Source of the DNA: Shewanella sp. GD04112
GTDB taxonomy: Bacteria; Pseudomonadota; Gammaproteobacteria; Enterobacterales; Shewanellaceae
Assembly: GCF_029835735.1 (NCBI RefSeq)
Contig: NZ_JAOEAL010000001.1
Location: forward strand, 3,410,001 to 3,474,000
Reading direction: 5' to 3'
DNA length: 64,000 nucleotides
The notes below the pieces were generated by a model. It saw only the letters and a program-made list of their open reading frames with translations. It made no database searches and was not told the DNA's origin. Made by a program: the position numbers and the translations under genes. Below are positions 8,823-18,019 of this stretch, piece by piece. The first letter of the stretch is position 1. Each line of letters begins with the position of its first letter.

Positions 8823-9743
8823 CTATTTACCCACTTGAATTTCTTCGGATTCTTTGGCTTTACCCTGTTCAATTGCAATCTCAACTCGACGATTTCGTGC
8901 GCGATTTTCAGGTGAGTCATTGGGCACGATTGGATTATTCGACGCCATACCGACCACTTTCATCCGCTTAGGATCGAAGCCCTTCACTTGCAGCAGCACA
9001 TCGGCCACCGCCACAGCGCGTTTACTGGAGAGATCCCAGTTCGAGCTATAGAGCTCATCACTTATCTGCATATCATCGGTGTAACCCGATACCGTGATGA
9101 TCCCCGGCACATCTTTTAGCAATTCGCCGACCGAGCGCACCACGGGTTTAAATCGCGGCTGCAGGAAGCCAGATCCTGAGGCAAATGAGCCCTTCTCACG
9201 GATACGGATAATGATTTGCTGCCCAAGTGACTCAATTTCGATCGCCCCATCGGTGATCTCATTATTGAGTTCCTGTGCCATTTTCTTCACTTGCTGATTG
9301 ATTTTATCCTGCGCCGCCGCGGCTTCGGCCTTCACCGCATCCGCCGTTTCTTGGGCCGTCGCCGAGGCTTCACCGCCCCGCTGTGAACCATTTTGCTGCT
9401 GCACACCACCCGCGCTATCGTCTTCACCCGCTTGATAATCCAATACAGGCTCGGTCATTTCGTTGGTTTGTTGGTTAATGATTTCAATCGGCGTGGGATC
9501 GGGGCGACCAGGGCGAAACTCCAATGCAATCACAGACGTCCCCTTAGGAATGTCTTTGACTTCGACCTTGTTTTGCACCCCGAAGGCATACTTCATCGAG
9601 CCTGCGATCTGCTTAAACTTCATCACGTCCATTTCGGAGAACGACAGCAGCAGCACGAAGAAACACATCAAGAGGGACATCAAATCGGCAAATGTTGCCA
9701 ACCAGAGCGGCGCTCCGGGCGGTGGACAGTTGCACTTAGCCAT
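8823..9743 (-). CDS. pomB: flagellar stator protein PomB (MotB family)
   Basis: The 306-residue peptidoglycan-anchored half of the stator that drives flagellar rotation. It has a short cytoplasmic N-terminus, one membrane helix (LWLATFADLMSLLMCFFVLLLSF) carrying the ion-binding Asp20, a periplasmic glutamine/alanine-rich linker and a C-terminal OmpA-like domain (VSGYTDDMQIS ... NRARNRRVEIAIEQ). The cysteine-bearing start MAKCNCPPPGAP and the long linker resemble the Na+-type PomB of Vibrio and Shewanella rather than proton MotB. It follows pomA after a three-base gap and ends at a terminator, so the two form one operon. Confidence 0.92.
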   Translation of the reverse strand: MAKCNCPPPGAPLWLATFADLMSLLMCFFVLLLSFSEMDVMKFKQIAGSMKYAFGVQNKVEVKDIPKGTSVIALEFRPGRPDPTPIEIINQQTNEMTEPVLDYQAGEDDSAGGVQQQNGSQRGGEASATAQETADAVKAEAAAAQDKINQQVKKMAQELNNEITDGAIEIESLGQQIIIRIREKGSFASGSGFLQPRFKPVVRSVGELLKDVPGIITVSGYTDDMQISDELYSSNWDLSSKRAVAVADVLLQVKGFDPKRMKVVGMASNNPIVPNDSPENRARNRRVEIAIEQGKAKESEEIQVGK

Positions 9744-9746
9744 GGG

Positions 9747-10514
9747 CTACTCTCCGTCCGTTGTATCGATTTTCCGCTGTTTTTCAGCAAGATAATTCTT
9801 CAAGAAACCTTCAATCACCCGTGGGTTTTGGCCATCTTGAATGGCTAATACCGCATCCATAATCAGGTTGCGGTTAAGCATTTCTTCACCCATGCGTAGG
9901 GTGAGTTTATCGGCAATGGGAATACACACCATGTTGGCGACCACGGCGCCGTACAGCGTCGTTAACAAGGCCACCGCCATCGAAGGACCAATCGATTTAG
10001 GATCCGACATATTGGATAACATGGCCACCAAGCCCACTAAGGTACCAATCATCCCCATCGCAGGGCCAACGTCACCAAAAGCCCTAAAAATCGCAATGCC
10101 GTTGCGATGGCGCTCTTCTGTAAGGGCAATGTCTTTTTCAAGTGCGGCGCGCACCACTTCACCATCGTGACCATCGACCAACATATCGACGGCTTTTTGC
10201 ATAAAACTGTTGGAAATTTGCGCTTCTTCGAGGGCTAGGAATCCGCCTTTACGGGCGGCGTCCGCCATAGTCACGGATTGCTCGATAAGATCTTCTGGCT
10301 TATCAATCTTAAACATAAAAGCTTTGACGGCGATTTTTACCGCCCCCAAAAACTGTTTGAGATTGAATTTCATCATTACGACGAAGAATGAACCACCGAA
10401 CACGATAAACACTGAGGGGACGTCGATAAAGATTGCCAGGCCGCCGCTGGTCATCATAGCCCAAAGGATAAAACCAAAGCCCCCGACTAGTCCTATAACT
10501 GTAGCTAAATCCAC
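9747..10514 (-). CDS. pomA: flagellar stator protein PomA (MotA family)
   Basis: A 255-residue integral membrane partner of PomB. Two helices sit at the N-terminus (TVIGLVGGFGFILWAMM and PSVFIVFGGSFFVVMM), a charged cytoplasmic loop at residues 55-145, and two more helices after it (GPAMGMIGTLVGLVAML and MAVALLTTLYGAVVANMVCIPIA). This is the four-pass MotA/ExbB layout. The start is GTG at 10514 with GAGGAG five bases upstream. It is the first gene of the leftward pomAB operon. The sodium preference is inferred from overall resemblance to PomA. Confidence 0.92.
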   Translation of the reverse strand: MDLATVIGLVGGFGFILWAMMTSGGLAIFIDVPSVFIVFGGSFFVVMMKFNLKQFLGAVKIAVKAFMFKIDKPEDLIEQSVTMADAARKGGFLALEEAQISNSFMQKAVDMLVDGHDGEVVRAALEKDIALTEERHRNGIAIFRAFGDVGPAMGMIGTLVGLVAMLSNMSDPKSIGPSMAVALLTTLYGAVVANMVCIPIADKLTLRMGEEMLNRNLIMDAVLAIQDGQNPRVIEGFLKNYLAEKQRKIDTTDGE

Positions 10515-10828
10515 AACGGCTCCTCAATATTCGGTATAAACGACATGATACTGACTCTATTCGCAAAATAATACAAAATGTCATCCGCATAGGGATTACA
10601 CTTTGGTTTTAACCTGAGCCTTACTCTATGATGTCAAAGGATGATTATAAGCATAATGCTATTATTGTCATTTATCGGACAAGCACTAAGCAAGTTTAGC
10701 GACAATTTCTATTTTCTGAAAAAAATTCAGCAACAAAGCGTGCTATTGAGCAAATATCCGTCGACTGAATTTGACCCTTGAGTCGCCCTGATATACCTTG
10801 TGTCCGCTCTTTCAAAGGAATTATTAAC
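10515..10828. other. divergent promoter region pomA / xseB
   Basis: A 314-base, AT-rich spacer that must carry the leftward pomAB promoter and the rightward xseB-ispA-dxs promoter. No convincing operator or hairpin was seen. An open frame through its right part only extends xseB upstream of its ribosome site. Confidence 0.6.
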
Positions 10829-11068
10829 GTGGCGAAGAAACCCGAAAATCTCAGTTTTGAAGAATCCCTTGGTGAACTCGAGCGCATCGTTGCCGAATTA
10901 GAACAGGGCGATGTCTCTCTGGATGATGCGTTAAAACAATTTGAACGTGGCATCAATCTGGTGCGTAACAGCCAAGCAAAACTCGAGCAAGCTCAGCAAA
11001 AAGTGGCCATTTTACTCAAGCAGGATGAAAATGCGCCCCTCTCTCCCTATGCCGTTGAGGGCGAATAA
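10829..11068 (+). CDS. xseB: exodeoxyribonuclease VII small subunit XseB
   Basis: The 79-residue small subunit of ExoVII, which degrades single-stranded DNA together with XseA (not in this window). The helical motif ENLSFEESLGELERIVAELEQGDVSL is the family signature. The start is GTG at 10829, preceded by AAAGGA; an upstream in-frame start at 10778 would add 17 residues that do not fit the family. It is followed by ispA two bases after the stop, the usual xseB-ispA-dxs order of gamma-proteobacteria. Confidence 0.92.
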   Translation: MAKKPENLSFEESLGELERIVAELEQGDVSLDDALKQFERGINLVRNSQAKLEQAQQKVAILLKQDENAPLSPYAVEGE

Positions 11069-11070
11069 GC

Positions 11071-11952
11071 GTGTTAGTCAATGCAATAAAAGAATATCAA
11101 CTACGGGTTGATGACCAATTAAAACAACGTTTCAGCACACTCGAAGACACAGCGCCGCAATTAAAGGCCGCCATGACCCACGGCGCGCTGTTAGGTGGTA
11201 AGCGTATTCGTCCCTTCTTGGTTTACAGTGTGGGGCAAATGTTTGGCGTGTCGCTTGAAAAGCTCGACGCCTGCGCCGCCGCCATTGAGTGTATTCATGC
11301 TTATTCGTTAATCCATGACGATTTACCCGCCATGGACGATGACGACCTTCGTCGTGGTCAGCCCACAGTGCATATCGCCTTCGATGAGGCGACCGCCATC
11401 CTTGCTGGGGATGCTCTGCAAACCTTAGCCTTTGAAATTGTTACCGAAGCAGTACCAGGGATCAGCAGCGAGCAACATATCGCCATGGTGAGAGCGCTGG
11501 CGAAAGCCTCGGGTTACCGTGGTATGTGCGGCGGCCAAGCGATTGACTTAGCCTCAACCGATAAGCTCATCGACCTTAAGGCCCTAACTCAACTCCACAA
11601 TATGAAAACGGGCGCCCTTATCAGCTGCGCAGTTGAGTTAGCCTTGATTGCCGCTAATGCGCCAAAAGATGAATATCAGACTATGATGGAATTTGCCCAT
11701 GCGGTAGGACTTGCCTTCCAAGTGCAAGACGATATTCTGGACATCATTGCCACCACGGAAGAACTCGGCAAACCCCAAGGCTCAGACGCCGAGTCCAATA
11801 AGAGTACTTTTCCGCAACTACTTGGACTGCAAGGCGCCAAAGATACCGCCGCGCAACTGATCCAAGAGGCACTATCAGCGCTGGCTAAATTGCCATACAA
11901 TAGCCAGTTAATCGCAGACTTCGCCCGCTATATCATTGAGCGAAGAATATAA
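11071..11952 (+). CDS. ispA: farnesyl diphosphate synthase IspA
   Basis: Condenses isopentenyl and dimethylallyl diphosphate to geranyl and then farnesyl diphosphate, the precursor of quinones and undecaprenol. The 293 residues carry both aspartate-rich motifs: DDLPAMDDDD (83-92) and DDILD (220-224). The GGKRIRPFL stretch (42-50) binds diphosphate. The start is GTG at 11071, two bases after the xseB stop, so it is translationally close-coupled. Dxs, encoded next, supplies the first step of the same pathway. Confidence 0.94.
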   Translation: MLVNAIKEYQLRVDDQLKQRFSTLEDTAPQLKAAMTHGALLGGKRIRPFLVYSVGQMFGVSLEKLDACAAAIECIHAYSLIHDDLPAMDDDDLRRGQPTVHIAFDEATAILAGDALQTLAFEIVTEAVPGISSEQHIAMVRALAKASGYRGMCGGQAIDLASTDKLIDLKALTQLHNMKTGALISCAVELALIAANAPKDEYQTMMEFAHAVGLAFQVQDDILDIIATTEELGKPQGSDAESNKSTFPQLLGLQGAKDTAAQLIQEALSALAKLPYNSQLIADFARYIIERRI

Positions 11953-11973
11953 TAAGAGACGAAGTATCTCGCT

Positions 11974-13842
11974 ATGAGTTTGGACATTTCACAGTTTCCC
12001 GTGTTGGCTCAGGCCAACACTCCTAATGAACTCCGCCAGCTTCCTCAGGCCCTGTTACCTCAATTGGCCGATGAGTTGCGGGAGTTTCTTCTTAAGTCCG
12101 TTGGCATGTCCAGCGGACATTTTGCCTCTGGACTCGGCACAGTCGAACTGACTGTTGCCCTGCATTATGTCTATAACACCCCGTTTGATCGTTTGATTTG
12201 GGACGTTGGCCACCAAGCCTACCCCCATAAAATCCTCACTGGTCGCCGCGACAGAATGCACACCATTAGGCAAAAGAACGGTTTACACCCTTTCCCTTGG
12301 CGGGAAGAAAGTGAATACGACACCTTTAGCGTCGGACACTCTGGCACATCCATCAGTGCCGCATTAGCCATGGCCGTTGCCGCCGAAAAAGAACAGGCAG
12401 GCCGTAAAGTGGTCGCCGTGATTGGCGATGGTGCCATGACGGGCGGTATGGTGTTCGAGGCCATGAATCACGCGGGTGATTTGCACAACGATATGCTGAT
12501 GGTGCTGAACGATAACGAAATGTCGATTTCAGAAAACGTCGGCGCACTCAACAATCACTTAGCGCAACTGATGTCGGGCCGCCTCTACACCACGATTCGT
12601 GAAAGCAGCAAGAAAGTCCTCAAGGGCATGCCGGTCATCAAAGAGATGGCCAAGCGCACCGAAGAGCACCTTAAGGGTATGGTCGTACCTGGCACTCTGT
12701 TTGAAGAGTTAGGCTTTAACTATATCGGCCCCATCGATGGCCACGATGTCGATGCCCTAGTGGAAACCCTGCGCAATATGCGCTCTCTAAAGGGGCCACA
12801 AGTACTGCACATCATGACTAAAAAAGGTCGTGGTTATGAACCGGCCGAGAAAGATCCTATCGGTTGGCACGCGGTACCTAAATTTGACCCGTCACAGTTT
12901 AAGAAACCAGCCACTAAGCCGGGACTGCCAACCTTCTCCCAAGTGTTTGGCAAATGGTTATGTGATATTGCCGAGCAGGACGAAAAAGTCTTAGGCATTA
13001 CCCCTGCCATGCGTGAAGGTTCGGGCATGGTGGAGTTTTCGCAGCGCTTTCCGAAACAATATTTCGATGCCGCCATTGCCGAGCAACATGCGGTGACTTT
13101 AGGTGCCGGATTTGCCTGTGAAGGCTTTAAGCCTGTGGTCGCCATTTACTCGACCTTCCTGCAACGGGGTTATGATCAACTGATCCACGATGTGGCGCTA
13201 CAGCGCTTACCAGTATTGTTCGCTATTGACCGTGGCGGTATTGTCGGTGCCGACGGCCCAACCCACCAAGGCGCATTCGATTTAAGCTTTATGCGCTGCA
13301 TCCCGAATATGGTGATCATGGCGCCATCGGATGAAAATGAATGTCGCCAAATGCTCTATACCGGTTATTGCTATGATGCTGGCCCGAGTGCGGTGCGTTA
13401 TCCAAGGGGCAGCGCCACTGGCGCGACTCAGGTAGAAGCCATGACGGCATTGCCGATAGGTAAAGGCGTGATTAAGCGTTTAGGCAAACGTATCGCCATG
13501 CTGAACTTTGGTACCACCTTAGCCGCCGCCTTAACCGCCGCAGAAAGCTTAGACGCCACCGTCGTCGATATGCGCTTTGTCAAGCCATTAGATGTGGATT
13601 TGGTTAAAGAGATGGCGCAAACCCACGATGTGCTCGTGACAGTGGAAGAGAACGCCATTATGGGCGGCGCAGGCTCTGGCATTTTAGAGCTACTGCAAAA
13701 GCTTAAAATGCCCAAACCTGTGCTGCAAATCGGCCTACCCGATGAGTTTATTAAACATGGCTCTCCAGAAGAAGTGACCCATGATTTACAACTCGATGCC
13801 GAAGGTATGTTAGCGCAAATTAATGCTTTTCTTGCCGATTGA
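11974..13842 (+). CDS. dxs: 1-deoxy-D-xylulose-5-phosphate synthase
   Basis: A thiamine-diphosphate enzyme that joins pyruvate and glyceraldehyde 3-phosphate, the first step of the MEP isoprenoid pathway. The length of 622 is normal. WDVGHQAYPHKILTGR (77-92) holds the conserved His80, and GDGAMTGG (151-158) opens the ThDP/Mg site. The second and third transketolase-type domains are complete, with YDAAIAEQHAV and AFDLSF. It is the third gene of xseB-ispA-dxs, 21 bases after ispA, and ends before a bidirectional terminator shared with grpE. Confidence 0.95.
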   Translation: MSLDISQFPVLAQANTPNELRQLPQALLPQLADELREFLLKSVGMSSGHFASGLGTVELTVALHYVYNTPFDRLIWDVGHQAYPHKILTGRRDRMHTIRQKNGLHPFPWREESEYDTFSVGHSGTSISAALAMAVAAEKEQAGRKVVAVIGDGAMTGGMVFEAMNHAGDLHNDMLMVLNDNEMSISENVGALNNHLAQLMSGRLYTTIRESSKKVLKGMPVIKEMAKRTEEHLKGMVVPGTLFEELGFNYIGPIDGHDVDALVETLRNMRSLKGPQVLHIMTKKGRGYEPAEKDPIGWHAVPKFDPSQFKKPATKPGLPTFSQVFGKWLCDIAEQDEKVLGITPAMREGSGMVEFSQRFPKQYFDAAIAEQHAVTLGAGFACEGFKPVVAIYSTFLQRGYDQLIHDVALQRLPVLFAIDRGGIVGADGPTHQGAFDLSFMRCIPNMVIMAPSDENECRQMLYTGYCYDAGPSAVRYPRGSATGATQVEAMTALPIGKGVIKRLGKRIAMLNFGTTLAAALTAAESLDATVVDMRFVKPLDVDLVKEMAQTHDVLVTVEENAIMGGAGSGILELLQKLKMPKPVLQIGLPDEFIKHGSPEEVTHDLQLDAEGMLAQINAFLAD

Positions 13843-13925
13843 GTGTTGATGGGAGCTTAGCTCCCACAATACTGCAAACGTGATAAACCACGATTAACGG
13901 CAAATAGAAAAACAACAGACAAATA

Positions 13926-13953
13926 AAAAGGACTGCATCGGCAGTCCTTTTTA
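13926..13953. terminator. bidirectional terminator between dxs and grpE
   Basis: Stem AAAAGGACTGC / GCAGTCCTTTT with loop ATCG and T-rich flanks on both strands. It serves the converging dxs and grpE transcripts. A smaller GGGAGC/GCTCCC hairpin at 13851-13865 has no T-run. Confidence 0.85.
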
Positions 13954-13975
13954 TTAGTTAGCGCTAAGCGTTAGC

Positions 13976-14587
13976 TTAGGCTTCAATGTTGATTTCTTGG
14001 CTAGGGCCGCCCTGTGACACCATCACCATGGCTGGACGCAGTAAACGGCTGTTTAGCTCATAACCCTTTTGCATCACTAACATCACAGTATTGGCTGGAT
14101 ACTCAGCACTTGGCTGCATACCAATGGCTTGATGTTGGTCTGGGTTGAAGGCTTGACCCTGTGGATCGATAGGTTTTACCCCAAACTTAGCCACGGCGGT
14201 TAAGAAGCTCTTTTGCGTGAGCTCAACACCTTCGAACAATGCTTTGGTGGTTTCATCCTGTGGATTAGTACCTTGCAGTGCACGTTCCATATTGTCTAAC
14301 ACTGGCAGTAATTCGTTGGCGAATTTTTCCAATGCAAATTTGTTAGCCTTTTCCACATCCATCGCCGCACGACGACGAATATTGTCTACTTCGGCAGCAG
14401 CACGGATAACTGAATCTTTTTGCTCTTCAACTTTCGCCAAAGCGTCAGCGAGTAACTGTTCCAGCTCTTCAATACGGAAATTGGCTTGGGTAAGCTCGTC
14501 AATCAGACTCGCTTCTTCGGTAGAAACTTCAGACTCTACACCCTCTTGGATCAGATCCTGTTCTGCTTTAATCGACTCGTTGCTCAT
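13976..14587 (-). CDS. grpE: nucleotide exchange factor GrpE
   Basis: A co-chaperone that releases ADP from DnaK. It is 203 residues from the ATG at 14587 (MSNESIKAEQ), chosen because GGAGTG precedes it. The acidic N-terminus and long coiled coil (about 40-95) are followed by the beta-wing domain, with the family signature VEKANKFALEKFANELLPVLDNMERAL and VMLVMQKGYELNSRLLRPAMVMV. dnaK is not adjacent. A near-perfect sigma-32 promoter lies upstream. The gene is divergent from nadK. Confidence 0.95.
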   Translation of the reverse strand: MSNESIKAEQDLIQEGVESEVSTEEASLIDELTQANFRIEELEQLLADALAKVEEQKDSVIRAAAEVDNIRRRAAMDVEKANKFALEKFANELLPVLDNMERALQGTNPQDETTKALFEGVELTQKSFLTAVAKFGVKPIDPQGQAFNPDQHQAIGMQPSAEYPANTVMLVMQKGYELNSRLLRPAMVMVSQGGPSQEINIEA

Positions 14588-14633
14588 TTTCACTCCAGCT
14601 AAAAATGCTTTGTTTCTAAATACTCTGGGCATA

Positions 14634-14661
14634 TTATGGGGATCAATTTTGACGTTTCAAG
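14634..14661 (-). promoter_or_regulatory. sigma-32 heat-shock promoter of grpE
   Basis: On the minus strand CTTGAAA (14661-14655), 13 bases of spacer, then CCCCATAA (14641-14634). This fits the RpoH consensus CTTGAAA-N13-15-CCCCATnT almost exactly. The RNA would start near 14627, giving a leader of about 40 bases before the grpE ATG. Confidence 0.9.
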
Positions 14662-14686
14662 GCCTAAGGCCAGATCTAGCATAAAT

Positions 14687-15565
14687 ATGACCACAAAGTT
14701 CCACACCATTGGCCTGATTGGCAAGCCACACCACCCAGGGACAAATCAAACCCTCAAACGTCTGCACCACTGGCTGACGGTGCAAGGGTATGAAGTTCTT
14801 GTGGAAGAGCGCGTTGCCAGCGAGTTAGGGACAAATATCGTCGCGGTCGATTTGTTAGAGATTGGCGCACGCTGCGATTTAGCCATAGTCGTGGGTGGTG
14901 ATGGCAATATGCTCGGTGCCGCCAGAGTACTGGCGCGCTTCGATGTCGGTGTGATTGGAGTAAACCGTGGTAATCTCGGCTTTTTAACGGATTTACCGCC
15001 CGATGCCTTTGAAGAAGCCCTCGCCAAAGTGCTCGATGGGGAATTTGATACCGAGCACCGCTTTTTACTCGAGGCCGAGGTCTATCGCCATGGCATGTTA
15101 AAAGCAAGCAATACTGCCGTTAATGAAGCGGTACTCCATCCGGGTAAAATTGCCCATATGATTGAATTTGAAGTCTATATAGACAATCAATTCATGTACA
15201 GCCAACGCGCCGACGGCATGATAGTCTCAACTCCGACGGGATCTACCGCCTATGCCCTGTCGGCAGGAGGCGCTATTCTAACCCCCAATTTACAGGCATT
15301 AATACTAGTGCCTATGTTTCCGCATACACTGTCGTGTCGCCCCATAGTGGTCGATGCCTGCAGCACCATTAAGATGGTCGTCTCCCCTGAAAATGGCGAA
15401 AATCTCGAAGTAAGTTGTGATGGCCACGTGCATTTAGCCGTCTTACCCGGCGATGAAATCATAGTGCGCCGCAGCTCTGAGCAGCTCAGACTTATCCACC
15501 CTAAAGGCCATAATTACTTCCATGTGTTACGCAGTAAGCTCGGCTGGGGCAGTAAGCTGTTTTAA
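14687..15565 (+). CDS. nadK: NAD kinase NadK
   Basis: Phosphorylates NAD to NADP. It is 292 residues from ATG 14687 ([14 protein letters not shown]). Upstream in-frame codons to 14636 overlap the grpE promoter and are unlikely to be translated. [11 protein letters not shown] (70-80) is the catalytic GGDG motif, and [15 protein letters not shown] is the second conserved NAD-binding loop. The ribosome site is poor (GATCT), so translation may be modest. The gene converges on the long lldP leader. The same divergent grpE/nadK pairing is common in gamma-proteobacteria. Confidence 0.94.
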
Positions 15566-15726
15566 GCCCACATTAGGCGAGGCATAATGGCCACAAAGGC
15601 ACGCCATCATTAATCACTCAGGTTAATTCCCATACCAGTTGTTAACAGAATGGTGTGTTGCGGCTGCGTGGCTGTAAACAGCTTTATTAACCGTTATTAA
15701 ATTTCAGATTAAAACAAAATTCATTA

Positions 15727-15742
15727 AGTGATATTCATCACG
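15727..15742. promoter_or_regulatory. Crp-like site 1 upstream of lldP
   Basis: AGTGA-tattca-TCACG: each half has one mismatch to TGTGA-N6-TCACA. Confidence 0.45.
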
Positions 15743-15874
15743 CGAAATTTAGTCATCACTAAAATTTGATCTTGCTCTCAATATTTCCTGCGGTGCAAAA
15801 CTCAATAAAAATCTATTTATTCACTATCTTACTCAATTCAGTTTAGCGGAGTGATTTTTACCGCCACATAAAAA

Positions 15875-15890
15875 TGAGACATGAGTCACA
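15875..15890. promoter_or_regulatory. Crp-like site 2 upstream of lldP
   Basis: TGAGA-catgag-TCACA: one mismatch in the left half, right half perfect. Confidence 0.5.
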
Positions 15891-16054
15891 TTTTAATATT
15901 GTCTTAAAAATCCATTAAGTACTCATTAATGAAATAAATGGATCAGTTAATTGCAATACTGATAGCTAATTTAGCGGATATCTCGATTTTTATAACCTTA
16001 AGGAATAGAAATCAGTGAAACATCCCATTATCGAAATATAAAAAACCACCTTCG

Positions 16055-16070
16055 AGTGACATGGATCACA
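16055..16070. promoter_or_regulatory. Crp-like site 3 upstream of lldP
   Basis: AGTGA-catgga-TCACA: one mismatch in the left half, right half perfect. Confidence 0.55.
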
Positions 16071-16136
16071 GTTAGGAAAATCCTATGAGAGAAGCCTCCC
16101 GCAGCACTGTAAATTAGCATTTTATACAGCAGTCAA

Positions 16137-16152
16137 AATGATCTAGATCATA
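16137..16152. promoter_or_regulatory. Crp-like site 4 upstream of lldP
   Basis: AATGATCTAGATCATA has the ideal GATCTAGATC centre of the Crp consensus, with weaker outer bases. It lies about 160 bases before the lldP ATG. Confidence 0.45.
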
Positions 16153-16313
16153 TTAGTTAAGCCCCGAATAGCGTCTAGTACACACCACAGAATGTTGTGA
16201 CTCTTGGCATTGGCAGTTGAAACTGCTGATTTATCCGCCGATGGTTAAACAGGAAAACACTAGCAAGATCCAAATATAAATAATAAGACAGACCACTTTA
16301 TGTAGAGGCAAGC

Positions 16314-17957
16314 ATGACAATACTTCAACTCCTCGCCAGCTTGACGCCAGTAATCAGTGTAATGATCTTTCTCGTATTACTCAGAATGCCTGCGTCCAAA
16401 GCTATGCCCATATCCATGGTAATCACAGCGCTTGCCGCCGTGTTTATTTGGCAAATGGATACCACGCTGTTAGCCGCATCGGTTCTCGAAGGACTGCTAT
16501 CAGCCATCACCCCCTTAACCATCATCTTCGGCGCGGTATTCCTGCTCAACACCCTGAAATACTCAGGGGCCATGGATACCATTCGAGCGGGTTTCACTAA
16601 CATCAGTGCCGATGCCCGTGTGCAAGTGATTATTATCTGTTGGTTATTCGGTGCCTTTATTGAAGGTAGTGCGGGCTTTGGAACGCCAGCCGCGATTGGT
16701 GCGCCGCTGCTGGTATTGCTGGGGGTTCCGCCCGTTGCCGCCGCCGTTGTGGCGCTGATTGCCGACTCGGCCTGCGTATCCTTCGGTGCGATTGGTTTAC
16801 CCGTGCTATTTGGTATGGAGCAAGGTTTAACCCAAGGTGGTGTAAGCTTGGCGGCTGAGCAGTTTGCAGCCCATGGCGGAAGCTACGTTGGCTATGCTCG
16901 CTTTATCGTAATGCATATGATCACTATCGACTTAATCACAGGTACCTTAATCCCGCTAGTCATGGTGACCATACTGACAGGATTCTTTGGCCGTAATAAG
17001 TCATTTAAAGAAGGTTTAGCGATTTGGAAGTTTGCGATTTTCGCGGGTCTTGCCTTTACCGTTCCCGCTTGGATTATCAACTACCTTGCAGGTCCTGAAT
17101 TCCCATCTGTTATCGGTTCATTGGTGGGTATGGCCTTAGTTATCCCCGTTGCTCGTAAAGGATACTTACTGCCAAAAACGCCTTGGAATGACTTTGCTGA
17201 AAATGATAGCCAAGAAGGCGCGAAAATTGAGACTACCGCTAAGTTCTCCCAAATCGCCGCTTGGACACCTTATATCATCATGGCAGCGCTATTAGTGTTA
17301 TCACGTACGGTTGCGCCACTCAAAGCCTGGTTATCCAGTTTCAACATCAGCTGGACAGGCCTAATGGGCACTGAGCTAAAAGCCAGCTTTGCGACCCTGT
17401 ACGCACCAGGCGCCTTCTTCGTGGCCGTGTGTATCTTAGGTTTCTTCCTGTTCAAGATGAAAAGCCCAGCGATTAAGCAATCTATCGGCGTGTCATGCAA
17501 GTCGATGTTACCGACTATCATCTCATTAGGCGCATCCGTGCCTATGGTGAAAATCTTCTTAAACTCAGGCGTTAATGGTGCAGGTCTTGCGTCTATGCCA
17601 GTCGCCTTAGCCGATATGTTAGGCCAATCTATGGGAGCGGTTTGGGCATGGATGGCACCGATTGTGGGGATCTTCGGCGCCTTCCTTTCAGGCTCGGCCA
17701 CCTTCTCCAACATGATGTTCTCCAGCCTACAATACAGTGTGGCCGACAACATTGGCATGAACCATACACTGGTGTTAGCACTCCAAGGTATCGGTGCGAA
17801 CGCCGGTAACATGATGTGTGTGATGAACGTCGTAGCCGCCGCGACCGTTGTAGGTATGGCGGGCAGAGAATCAGAAATTATTCGTAAAACTATGCCTGTG
17901 GCGATTGGTTATGCGCTACTTGCAGGCACCATCGCAACTCTTTGGGGTGGCTTCTAA
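16314..17957 (+). CDS. lldP: L-lactate permease (LctP family)
   Basis: A proton-coupled lactate importer in the inner membrane. It has 547 residues with about 12-14 hydrophobic segments along the whole length. The family motif GSAGFGTPAAIGAP is at 118-131, and a second conserved loop, FGAFLSGSATFSNMMFSSLQY, is near residue 460. It is the first gene of the lactate cluster, 62 bases before dld-II, with a terminator-like hairpin between them that may lower downstream expression. Upstream lies the long leader with Crp-like sites. Confidence 0.93.
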   Translation: MTILQLLASLTPVISVMIFLVLLRMPASKAMPISMVITALAAVFIWQMDTTLLAASVLEGLLSAITPLTIIFGAVFLLNTLKYSGAMDTIRAGFTNISADARVQVIIICWLFGAFIEGSAGFGTPAAIGAPLLVLLGVPPVAAAVVALIADSACVSFGAIGLPVLFGMEQGLTQGGVSLAAEQFAAHGGSYVGYARFIVMHMITIDLITGTLIPLVMVTILTGFFGRNKSFKEGLAIWKFAIFAGLAFTVPAWIINYLAGPEFPSVIGSLVGMALVIPVARKGYLLPKTPWNDFAENDSQEGAKIETTAKFSQIAAWTPYIIMAALLVLSRTVAPLKAWLSSFNISWTGLMGTELKASFATLYAPGAFFVAVCILGFFLFKMKSPAIKQSIGVSCKSMLPTIISLGASVPMVKIFLNSGVNGAGLASMPVALADMLGQSMGAVWAWMAPIVGIFGAFLSGSATFSNMMFSSLQYSVADNIGMNHTLVLALQGIGANAGNMMCVMNVVAAATVVGMAGRESEIIRKTMPVAIGYALLAGTIATLWGGF

Positions 17958-17969
17958 GCCAATCTAAAC

Positions 17970-18000
17970 CTAAGGCCGCTTGGCGGCCTTAGTCATTTTT
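17970..18000 (+). terminator. terminator or attenuator between lldP and dld-II
   Basis: A 10-bp stem CTAAGGCCGC / GCGGCCTTAG with loop TTG, then TCATTTTT. It lies 12 bases after lldP and 20 before dld-II, so some transcripts may end here and dld-II may also be read by read-through. Confidence 0.75.
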
Positions 18001-18019
18001 AGCGTTGAGAGAGTAACTT

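Larger units (their letters stand above)
15566..16313. other. 748-base leader and control region of lldP
   Basis: AT-rich, with no ORF that looks coding. It contains four Crp-like palindromes (listed separately) between 15727 and 16152. No intrinsic terminator with a T-run was recognised for nadK. The long leader suggests complex control of lactate uptake. Confidence 0.6.

Noticed and set aside
13851..13865. Terminator directly after dxs
   Set aside because: GGGAGC/GCTCCC hairpin lacks a T-run; the stronger hairpin at 13926 is the likely terminator.
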